Positions 1-6,466 of a stretch of 64,000 nucleotides of DNA are shown here, piece after piece. The DNA is taken from positions 2,399,934 through 2,463,933 of the forward strand of contig NZ_CP133594.1 of the NCBI RefSeq assembly GCF_031312535.1, given 5' to 3'. Position numbers and translations under genes: made by a program. Below the pieces are notes generated by a model, which ran no database searches, was not told the DNA's origin, and saw only the letters and a list, made by a program, of their open reading frames with translations. Each line of letters opens with the position of its first letter. Position 1 is the first letter of the stretch. This stretch comes from Methanolobus mangrovi (GTDB lineage: Archaea; Halobacteriota; Methanosarcinia; Methanosarcinales; Methanosarcinaceae).

Positions 1-173
1 TGTCTACTCCACTTTATTCAGTCAGCCCGGGTACACTGATATCCAAAGCCATTGAAGCCATTGTTCACTATGATGTCGGACGTATATGTGTCACTGACGA
101 TAAGAAGCTCATGGGTATGGTGGACAGATTCTCCCTTATGAAAGAATGCCTTGCAGTTCAGGGTTTTGAATAA
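1..173 (+). CDS. CBS-domain protein, C-terminal fragment
   Basis: The reading frame is open from base 3 and stops at TAA 171-173; its start lies left of the window. The visible residues give one half of a CBS domain: a strand-helix-strand pattern containing VGRICVTDD followed by KLMGMVDRFSLM. CBS domains usually come in pairs and bind adenosyl ligands to regulate an attached enzyme or regulator. Which partner domain this protein carries cannot be seen. The assignment to a CBS-type fold rests on this short piece only. Confidence 0.7.
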   Translation, partial: STPLYSVSPGTLISKAIEAIVHYDVGRICVTDDKKLMGMVDRFSLMKECLAVQGFE

Positions 174-268
174 TCCCTGATTCATTTTTCTTTAATTTTT
201 TTAGGAACACCTTAAAAGCAATCCTGCGTGTCCTCTGAAAATTTAACAGATAGGCACATATAGTCATA

Positions 269-300
269 CATAGAAGTGCATAGAAGTATACATTCTATGC
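269..300. promoter_or_regulatory. Tandem repeat plus hairpin upstream of kinase gene
   Basis: CATAGAAGT occurs twice in tandem (269-277 and 279-287). The second copy is part of a perfect 8-bp inverted repeat, GCATAGAA at 278-285 and TTCTATGC at 293-300, with a 7-nt loop. It ends 22 nt before the TTG start at 323, so it could be an operator or a leader hairpin. Function is inferred from position only. Confidence 0.3.
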
Positions 301-322
301 AATTAAACGGGGAAATGCAGTT

Positions 323-1264
323 TTGAAGTATTATGTGAACACTCTTTATCCGGGCGACTGTTTCAGGGATTGGCTTGTGGAAATTCTCGGTGAAAGAATA
401 CGGAATAAGAACTGTGAGGTTGATGTTTTCAAGTATGATCCTTCTTCACATACCGTATGCAGGTATAAGTTCAGGGGGGAAAAGTACAGTGTTGTAGCCA
501 AGTTCTTTGCCGAACCACGTGGTAAACTTAAAAGATACAATGCCTATGAGGCAATGACAAACGAATACAACAACCTCAAGAGAGTGGAACAATTCATAAA
601 CGTTCCAAAGCCCATAGGAATAAACCAGCATTTCAATTGTGTTCTTGTGACCGAATATATCTCGGGCAAATCTCTTTTCCGTTACATGGAGAACGAAAGG
701 AACCTTTATGACCGCCTGACATCGGTTGCGCACATGCTAAGGCGGCTCCATGACTGCACAGATGGTTATTATAATCGTGAGAGGGAATTTGCAAATTTCC
801 ATCATGTTCTGGACCAACTCAAGCTCGATAATTCCACCAGGCAGGTTTTCAATGAATTGCTTGGGAATTGGTGGCACAGTCCGCTCCTTGACCGTTATTC
901 CGGCTGCATGGTTCACAGGGATGCTACTCCCTCTAACTACATCTTCAGAAAAAGTGTTCCATATGCCCTTGATTTTGAAAGTTCATGGGAGGGCGGTAAT
1001 GCTGTAAGGGATCTGGGTATATTGTGCTCGGAGCTGAAGAACTATTTCGAGTTCAACAAAGGTTCAGGAACAAATGCCGAACCATATATTGGGCATTTTC
1101 TCTGGCATTACAGCAGAAGTGAAGATGATTTCCGCTATGTAACGCAGGTCTTGCCATTCTTCATGAGTCTTGGGCTATTGAGGTCTGCGAGATTACACCG
1201 GAGATACCCGCATTATAATTATCTAATAAAGGAGGCTCTTGAATGCCTGAAGACTCTCAGATAA
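323..1264 (+). CDS. Aminoglycoside phosphotransferase-like kinase family protein
   Basis: This 313-aa protein has the fold signature of the APH / choline kinase branch of protein-kinase-like phosphotransferases. The catalytic loop reads VHRDATPSNY (HxDxxxxN) near residue 200, followed by ALDFES as the metal-binding D. An N-terminal lysine and a hinge (VTEYISGKSL) near residue 115 fit ATP binding. The substrate is unknown; small-molecule kinases for sugars, amino alcohols or cofactors belong here. The start is TTG behind a GGGGAAA stretch. The 3' end overlaps the next gene, a HAD hydrolase, by 22 nt, which suggests translational coupling and perhaps a kinase/phosphatase pair acting on the same metabolite; the pairing is inference. 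Confidence 0.72.
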   Translation: MKYYVNTLYPGDCFRDWLVEILGERIRNKNCEVDVFKYDPSSHTVCRYKFRGEKYSVVAKFFAEPRGKLKRYNAYEAMTNEYNNLKRVEQFINVPKPIGINQHFNCVLVTEYISGKSLFRYMENERNLYDRLTSVAHMLRRLHDCTDGYYNREREFANFHHVLDQLKLDNSTRQVFNELLGNWWHSPLLDRYSGCMVHRDATPSNYIFRKSVPYALDFESSWEGGNAVRDLGILCSELKNYFEFNKGSGTNAEPYIGHFLWHYSRSEDDFRYVTQVLPFFMSLGLLRSARLHRRYPHYNYLIKEALECLKTLR

Positions 1265-1947
1265 AAGGTATGATATTCGATTGTTATGGTACGCTGATAG
1301 ATATCCACACTGACGAAAGCAGTTTTTACACTTATGATGCCTTAAGCAAGTGGTTGCAGTATCAGGGAGTGAAGATAGACCCTCTTGTATTGAAGGAAGG
1401 ATATCGTAACAAAGCAAAGTCTATAGTTGAATCTTCTACAGAGTCCCATCCCGAAATAAAGGTTGATGAGGTCTTTGAGTCGATATGCAGCGAGAATGCC
1501 ATATGGGAGATCGATGCAAAGAAATTGGGCATTGAAACTTCCCGGGTATTCAGGTCCGCATCCCTGCGCACGATAGAAGCCTATCCGCAAAGCCTGATGT
1601 TTCTTGAAAAATACAGGGATTTGCCCAAATGCATAGTATCTAACGGACAGCGTGTTTTCTCAGAACTGGAATTGCAATTCCTGGGACTGCATCAGTACTT
1701 TGATTTCATTATTTTCTCTTCTGATGTAGGTTACAAGAAACCCGACACACGGATGTTTGAACGAGCAATGGAGATCATGGGTCTTGAAGCTCATGAAGTG
1801 ATGTCCATAGGTGATACGCCTGAGAATGATATCTTCCCGCCACAGGAACTTGGAATGCAGGCAATGCATATTCAAGATGCATGGAAAGAAGTTGAAGGAA
1901 CAGAAAAAGCAGATGCGAATACAGGAAATAAAGATGAAGAAGCTTAG
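1243..1947 (+). CDS. HAD-superfamily hydrolase (subfamily IA)
   Basis: The 234-aa protein has all four HAD motifs: DCYGTLID near residue 13 (nucleophile Asp, with Tyr as in haloacid dehalogenase-like members), VSNGQ (motif II), YKKPD (motif III Lys) and GDTPENDI (motif IV acidic pair). It should be a Mg2+-dependent phosphatase of unknown substrate. A strong ribosome-binding site (AAAGGAGG) sits inside the end of the upstream kinase gene and fixes the ATG at 1243. The acidic, Glu-rich tail after residue 210 is not part of the core fold. Co-translation with the kinase is likely from the 22-nt overlap. Confidence 0.8.
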   Translation: MPEDSQIKGMIFDCYGTLIDIHTDESSFYTYDALSKWLQYQGVKIDPLVLKEGYRNKAKSIVESSTESHPEIKVDEVFESICSENAIWEIDAKKLGIETSRVFRSASLRTIEAYPQSLMFLEKYRDLPKCIVSNGQRVFSELELQFLGLHQYFDFIIFSSDVGYKKPDTRMFERAMEIMGLEAHEVMSIGDTPENDIFPPQELGMQAMHIQDAWKEVEGTEKADANTGNKDEEA

Positions 1948-1971
1948 TTCTTCATTAATATGCCTTTAGTC

Positions 1972-2586
1972 TTATTTCTCATTGATATGGCAGGAGTCAC
2001 TACACATCGATCTTATAAACCCGGATACTTCGTCGTAATTGTCATCTGTGCAGAATACAATGCTCTTTTCCCCGTATCCTGCTGAGAGTGTAACGGTACT
2101 GCTGTCAGGGTGGAATGTGGCTTTTTTGATATTTTTCCATTTAAGATTCTGGTCCTGGTGAGAACTGGCAAGAAAACCTATCCCTGTTGCCGTAGGATTT
2201 CGAGCGAGAAGTCCGATGATTATTAGCAGGAAATTCAATTTACTGTTCTTGCCTCGTTGTTCTGTTCGGCTGATGGTGCTTACACTTTTGCTGTCCATAC
2301 TGTAAGAAAGCATGTACATGTTCCCGTAATATACGAATATGAACAATGCTGTGAAAAAGAATAACATGCCGATGAGGGTCAAAGCATACTTCATATCTCT
2401 GGCATTGCTGCTGTTGGAATGAATGTCCCCACCAAGGATAGAAGGCAGCGTTATCAAAAGCACGATGGCAACTGTAACAAAGGTCGCAATTCCAAGGACT
2501 TTAAGCAGTTCCTTCAGGATGAACCTGTTAGTCAATATTGAAACGTCAATATCCCATTTTATATCATTTTTTGTGTCCATATCCAT
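1972..2586 (-). CDS. Hypothetical membrane protein with two N-terminal TM helices
   Basis: The protein is about 204 aa. It has two predicted transmembrane helices (around residues 27-47, then 67-90 after a short polar loop), followed by a soluble region whose end (WKNIKKATFHPD then VTLSAGYGEKSIVF) resembles the strand pattern of bacterial PH-like domains. That resemblance is a guess from pattern. A TTG could extend the start to 2592; ATG at 2586 or 2580 is more likely. No family is recognised with confidence. A 13-nt palindrome lies upstream at 2616-2628. Confidence 0.55.
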   Translation of the reverse strand: MDMDTKNDIKWDIDVSILTNRFILKELLKVLGIATFVTVAIVLLITLPSILGGDIHSNSSNARDMKYALTLIGMLFFFTALFIFVYYGNMYMLSYSMDSKSVSTISRTEQRGKNSKLNFLLIIIGLLARNPTATGIGFLASSHQDQNLKWKNIKKATFHPDSSTVTLSAGYGEKSIVFCTDDNYDEVSGFIRSMCSDSCHINEK

Positions 2587-2615
2587 CACCAACCATGACC
2601 ATGAGCTGAATCTGT

Positions 2616-2628
2616 CTCAACAGTTGAG
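2616..2628. promoter_or_regulatory. Short palindrome upstream of membrane protein gene
   Basis: CTCAAC-A-GTTGAG is a perfect 6+6 bp inverted repeat, centred about 35 nt upstream of the start of the minus-strand gene ending at 1972. A TATA-like AT-rich stretch lies further upstream (2638-2658). It could be a regulator site overlapping the 5' leader. Support is positional only. Confidence 0.25.
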
Positions 2629-2709
2629 CTATACGCTAATATATACGAACTCTATAAAATGATTATTATTTTAGCAAGAGAAATGTTTCATTGAAATCAG
2701 GGACTTCGC

Positions 2710-3570
2710 TCATTTCCAGCATGGAGTTTCAGGTATTCCCAGTCTCAGTTTTTCTATCTGGAGTCTCTTTGCTTCGTTGTATCTTCTCCAGAGCAGGAAA
2801 AAGCCTAAAATTGCCACAAGTACCTGTCCTGTGAATACATTTACCACCGTTTGCGGGAATATGGCTAACACTTCGGGCAGGCCGTTCCATAGTCCGTGAA
2901 GGGCGGCTACTGTCAGATATGTGCCGATGACCTTGTAGTTTATGTGGAATATCCGTGGTCCGCTTTCCCTGAACATCACACTGACAAGAATGGCCGTCCA
3001 TGTGCCGTGTCCTATGGGAGAGATAACTCCTCTTACAAGAGTTATCAGGACAGTCTGTGACAGGCTGCCGCCACTTGCCAGAAATGCTGTGAAAGCGTAG
3101 CCTGTGCTTTCAAGTGCTGCAAAGCCCATTCCTGAAGCTGCACCAAGTATGAGTCCGTCCATTTCAGAATCATGGAAACAGCGTTTTGCGATGATCAGTA
3201 CTCCAATTATCTTGGCAAACTCTTCTATAAGTCCGACTTCAAAGGAAAAGTACAATTTATGCTGTGAAAGAAATATTGGTTCCAGTGTAGCTGCAGCCAG
3301 CACTCCCAGCATTCCTCCATAGAAAAAAGCTAGGGCGGTTGTTGGCAGGTCGAGTTTGCTCAAATGTCTTCTCTGGTAAAAAAATGCCACATATGTGATT
3401 GGGACCAGAAAGTTTCCGAGCATAACCACCGTTGGAAAGATGTTGCTATTGCGGGTTATTGCAAGTGCAAACACTCCAAATATATACAAGAGTAATCCGC
3501 CGGTGAATACTTTAAGCCAGGAATGGTTTCGCTGGTTAACTATTTCCTCGTAGTCGGTCTGGTCTTCCAT
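2710..3570 (-). CDS. PrsW family intramembrane metalloprotease
   Basis: The 286-aa polytopic protein has about eight hydrophobic helices. It carries the PrsW signature: GLIEEFAKI near residue 128 (EExxK), then GMGFAALESTGY (FxxxE) and later GHGTW and HGLWN with the conserved histidines. PrsW-type proteases cleave membrane-anchored factors inside or near the membrane, for example anti-sigma factors in bacteria; archaeal substrates are not known. The gene stands alone, divergent from the small cytosolic gene at 3735 across a 164-bp AT-rich promoter region. The ATG start is preceded by a weak Shine-Dalgarno site. Confidence 0.85.
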   Translation of the reverse strand: MEDQTDYEEIVNQRNHSWLKVFTGGLLLYIFGVFALAITRNSNIFPTVVMLGNFLVPITYVAFFYQRRHLSKLDLPTTALAFFYGGMLGVLAAATLEPIFLSQHKLYFSFEVGLIEEFAKIIGVLIIAKRCFHDSEMDGLILGAASGMGFAALESTGYAFTAFLASGGSLSQTVLITLVRGVISPIGHGTWTAILVSVMFRESGPRIFHINYKVIGTYLTVAALHGLWNGLPEVLAIFPQTVVNVFTGQVLVAILGFFLLWRRYNEAKRLQIEKLRLGIPETPCWK

Positions 3571-3734
3571 GGTATATGTGGTCTGGTTTTTGCTTTCAAA
3601 CCTTTACTAATACTTATTAACTAAGTTTATTTTTATTTAAAGATGTTTGAATAGACTGTTAGTTCAAATTCTAATATAAAGTATTAGCACATATTATCCT
3701 GATAATAGTATTTCATCACAGGGAGTAATTACAC

Positions 3735-4196
3735 ATGCCCGAATCAGCTAAGGACAATATGATCTCCGAATGGGAAAGAAAACAGCTTCTTGCAGCGTTG
3801 CATGCCCGGCTTTTCTGGGTAGGCGAGGAAGTGCCGTATTCAGTGGAGATCAAAGGAGAAAAATGCAAGCCGCATGACCTGGTTTGGGATCTCATAAACA
3901 AAGATACGCTATCAGATGATGATGTCAGGCATATTGATACATACATCTCCTATATCCGGGAAAAGGAAAAAGAGGATGAGCTGAAATTAGCAACAAGCAA
4001 ACTCACACGAAAGGATGCAAAGGCTCTTTTCAACGAGACTGCCGGGCTTCTCAGGGCGATAATGGATCTCAGGGAGATTGAGGACGGAACTGCTAAAGAG
4101 AAGGAACAGGAATTTCGTGATACATTTTCCAGGGAACGTGTAGATGAAGCACGCAGGTGGCTTCAATTCCTGAAAGATAGTGGAACATTGGAATAG
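3735..4196 (+). CDS. DUF5788-like small cytosolic protein
   Basis: This 153-aa, highly charged, mostly helical protein has no membrane segment. The N-terminal part (ERKQLLAALHARLFWVGEEV then EIKGE and HDLVWDLINK) resembles the archaeal DUF5788 family of Methanosarcinales and haloarchaea, as I remember that family; function is unknown there. GGGAG ahead of ATG 3735 supports the start. A hairpin followed by a T run lies just downstream at 4222-4254, so the gene is probably monocistronic. It ends with TAG, and the next in-frame stop comes after only 11 codons, so there is no sign of pyrrolysine read-through. Confidence 0.65.
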   Translation: MPESAKDNMISEWERKQLLAALHARLFWVGEEVPYSVEIKGEKCKPHDLVWDLINKDTLSDDDVRHIDTYISYIREKEKEDELKLATSKLTRKDAKALFNETAGLLRAIMDLREIEDGTAKEKEQEFRDTFSRERVDEARRWLQFLKDSGTLE

Positions 4197-4216
4197 AAAC
4201 TTCTTATCTGTTATGG

Positions 4217-5188
4217 TCATTTGCCGGAATAAGATATGGTTTTAATTTCCGGCATTTTTGTAACTTCAATACTTGAGATACTTCCTATAAGGATATCCGA
4301 TTCATCGGCAAAGACCTCAAGAAGATTCCGGACGATCATATCATTGACGTGTCTTCGCTTTTTAGGATCAACCACATAACGAAGATGCATCTCTATCCTG
4401 TCTCCTTCGATCTGCATAAATACCTTTGTATCAACATCATAGGATGTCAAGAGGTATCTCTGTTCCATATTTGCAAGCTCTCTTTTTGAATGTTCAACGT
4501 AATCTTTTATGAGTTCATTAGTGGTTTCAAGTGCATTTGACTTTGCCTTCTCCCAGTTACTCTCTGGAGCCAGCATAATGGTCACTTCATCCCATATGAA
4601 TGAGAAGTCCCTTGTGTAGTTCTTTACTGTATTGTTCAGGACAAAACTGTTCGGAACGTTGAGTATCCTTCCTGAGTACTGGTCCCCGTCAACCCATTCT
4701 CTTATCTCCATCAGGGTCGTGTGGAAATATGCAATATCAAGCACATCCCCATAGCAGTCGTCTACCTGTATTCTGTCTCCTGCCCGAAAGGATTTTGAGA
4801 ACAGGATAATAATACCGCCAGCAAAGTTACGAAACACATCCTGCAACGTGATAACGATACCTGCACTGAAGATACCATATGCAATTATAAGGGTGGTAGT
4901 TTCCTTGAAAAAAACGATTAATAACGATCCCACTGCGAGCAAGGTAATGAAGATGGATGATACTTTTCTGAGCGTGTACCTGTCTCTGGTATCATGCACT
5001 CTTTCCATTATGATATTTCCAAGAAAAGCACCCAGCAAATATGCAAGCAGAATTATCAATGATGCATGTATGAGTTTTACGACCAGAGTTCCATAATTTG
5101 TGGCATAGTCCGTGAAGTAATTCAAGTAAGAAAGTATCAGGACAAGGGCAGTAAAAAATAAGATGGCAATATTAGCTCTCCCACTCAC
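4217..5188 (-). CDS. MscS-family mechanosensitive ion channel
   Basis: The 323-aa protein begins with three to four transmembrane helices (to about residue 115). The MscS core follows: a Gly/Ala-rich pore helix (GIFSAGIVITLQDVFRNFAG), the beta-domain with FRAGDRIQVDD, and a C-terminal alpha/beta domain with LAPESNWEKAKS and MHLRYVVDPKKRR. Such channels open under membrane tension and release solutes on hypo-osmotic shock. Start is GTG. It runs in the same direction as the membrane gene upstream (5228-6082) with a 39-nt gap, so co-transcription is possible. Confidence 0.85.
   Translation of the reverse strand: MSGRANIAILFFTALVLILSYLNYFTDYATNYGTLVVKLIHASLIILLAYLLGAFLGNIIMERVHDTRDRYTLRKVSSIFITLLAVGSLLIVFFKETTTLIIAYGIFSAGIVITLQDVFRNFAGGIIILFSKSFRAGDRIQVDDCYGDVLDIAYFHTTLMEIREWVDGDQYSGRILNVPNSFVLNNTVKNYTRDFSFIWDEVTIMLAPESNWEKAKSNALETTNELIKDYVEHSKRELANMEQRYLLTSYDVDTKVFMQIEGDRIEMHLRYVVDPKKRRHVNDMIVRNLLEVFADESDILIGSISSIEVTKMPEIKTISYSGK
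4222..4254 (+). terminator. Hairpin terminator after DUF5788-like gene
   Basis: A perfect 8-bp stem is formed by TGCCGGAA (4222-4229) and TTCCGGCA (4247-4254), followed by TTTTTG. It lies 25 nt after the stop of the plus-strand gene. It also overlaps the last codons of the convergent mscS gene, so the coding end of one gene serves as the terminator of the other. Confidence 0.6.
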
Positions 5189-5227
5189 ATAATAATGTTG
5201 AGCTGGATATTATAATAATTTAATCCA

Positions 5228-6082
5228 CTATCCATTCTTAACATCTGAATGCAGTAAGATGCCGGATACTATGCTATATGCTCCGATTCCTGCAAAGATA
5301 CAAAAAACGAATGCACCCAGTGCAAGATTTATTTCATGTTGTGCAGTTCCCATTCCTAAAAAGACAAGTATCCCAATTATCCTTGCCATTTTTATTCTTG
5401 CAGGGTCCAGAGGTTCATTTGTCCTGTCTCCGACACTTTCTAATTTCCCAGGCCATATGATAACAGGCAGGAACATTACGGTTCCAAACACAACAAACAG
5501 TATGCTTTCGTATGAGTAAGCAAATGTGATCTCTCTATTTTCAACGCAAACGATGGCTGAAATAATTAGCATAAGTACTCCTATGGGCAGGTGGTGTTTT
5601 GCAGGCGCATTCAACCGGCTGTCGATTATAAATCCTACTGCTGTCAGAATGCCGTATATCCAGGACATATAGTATGCCAGTATTGTCCCGATGATGGCGG
5701 TTAATAAAGAATCCATTATTCCGGCAGGCATGCCACTTGAATGGTTGACAGTTCTCAGGATAAGAAGGAACCAGACAAAAGGGAGGATGCTTGGTATTTC
5801 AAAGATCATCATGAATGCAAGTGCCAGAAATACAGTTACAAAAGCTCCCCGCTCTTTGTCGGGATCAAGCTCTCTTGAGATGGCCCATAGAAAAAATACG
5901 AGCAAACCAGCTTTTATTCCTGTTGTCAGGCTCGTGTAGTTAGTTTCTCCACGGGCTGCATTGAAAAGTGAAATAGTGGTATAAATAATAAAAGTGAGAA
6001 CTGCAATGATGATTATCAATTTATTTGTAAAATAACCAAAATTCAGGGAACGACCTATAGTAGTTATTTCATGATTATTCAT
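5228..6082 (-). CDS. Hypothetical polytopic membrane protein
   Basis: The 284-aa protein is almost entirely hydrophobic, with about eight to nine transmembrane helices and short charged loops (such as SRELDPDKERG and PLDPARIKMARI). No catalytic or transporter motif is recognised. The ATG start with MNNHEITTIGRSLNFGYFTN gives a short cytoplasmic N-terminus. Its nearest neighbour downstream on the same strand is the MscS channel, but functional linkage is not shown. The promoter is probably within the AT-rich 6083-6180 region, shared with the divergent small unit at 6222. Confidence 0.6.
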   Translation of the reverse strand: MNNHEITTIGRSLNFGYFTNKLIIIIAVLTFIIYTTISLFNAARGETNYTSLTTGIKAGLLVFFLWAISRELDPDKERGAFVTVFLALAFMMIFEIPSILPFVWFLLILRTVNHSSGMPAGIMDSLLTAIIGTILAYYMSWIYGILTAVGFIIDSRLNAPAKHHLPIGVLMLIISAIVCVENREITFAYSYESILFVVFGTVMFLPVIIWPGKLESVGDRTNEPLDPARIKMARIIGILVFLGMGTAQHEINLALGAFVFCIFAGIGAYSIVSGILLHSDVKNG

Positions 6083-6191
6083 CTTTGTAAAGGTTGATAA
6101 TATCTGATTTTAAGGTTTCCTATCATTTATTAGGCAATCCTAAAAGGACCTCATCATTATGATGATTATTAGATATGATAGTGTAGATATA

Positions 6192-6199
6192 TTTATATA
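6192..6199 (+). promoter_or_regulatory. TATA box of the small unit at 6222
   Basis: TTTATATA lies 26-27 nt (centre to start) before the GTG at 6222. That is the spacing of an archaeal TATA box to a transcription start, so the mRNA would be leaderless or an RNA would start close to 6220. Confidence 0.5.
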
Positions 6200-6221
6200 G
6201 TATGTTTTAATAGTAAGTATT

Positions 6222-6416
6222 GTGTCACATACAAGATGGAATGTGGCTAAATGTCCCAAATGGTACGATATGGACATCATCAAAAACCCGTCAAAAAACG
6301 AAATTGGATTGCACAGGAATGTGGACTTTACGATACTCCCCTCAGTATCTCCTCGATATGTTTGCAAGTGTCCACATTCCACTCGTCAATTTTTCATAGT
6401 GGAGTATGAGCTATAA
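6222..6416 (+). CDS. Possible small protein with degenerate zinc ribbon
   Basis: The 64-codon frame begins with GTG at the expected start of a leaderless transcript and ends with TAA 30 nt before the convergent TPR gene's stop. It contains KCPKWYDMD near residue 11 and CKCPHSTRQFF near residue 50. In a typical zinc ribbon each would read CPxC; here the second Cys is Trp in the first knuckle and Ser in the second. It could be a real diverged protein, a decaying gene, or not coding at all: the same DNA holds long inverted repeats (6316-6326 with 6370-6380) that would suit a structured RNA. Confidence 0.35.
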   Translation: MSHTRWNVAKCPKWYDMDIIKNPSKNEIGLHRNVDFTILPSVSPRYVCKCPHSTRQFFIVEYEL

Positions 6417-6423
6417 AGGGTTT

Positions 6424-6446
6424 GCATTCCGTTTACCACGGAATGC
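6424..6446 (+). terminator. Hairpin between convergent units
   Basis: A perfect 9-bp stem, GCATTCCGT (6424-6432) and ACGGAATGC (6438-6446), has a 5-nt loop and is followed by GGGGTTATT. It sits 8 nt after the stop of the small frame and about 20 nt from the end of the convergent TPR gene, so it could end either transcript. Confidence 0.5.
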
Positions 6447-6466
6447 GGGGTTATTGTCATTTCACT

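Noticed and set aside
4194-4232. TAG stop of the DUF5788-like gene as a pyrrolysine codon
   Set aside because: Read-through would add only 11 residues before TAA, with a hairpin terminator directly after; there is no family reason for an extension.
6152-6170. TCATCATTATGATGA hairpin as a C/D box or terminator
   Set aside because: The stem is only 6 bp, no CTGA elements are near, and it lies within the divergent promoter gap; left unassigned.
6140-6382. Minus-strand 80-codon frame opposite the small unit
   Set aside because: It has no ribosome-binding site, low-complexity composition at its end, and lies antisense to a unit that has its own TATA box and terminator.
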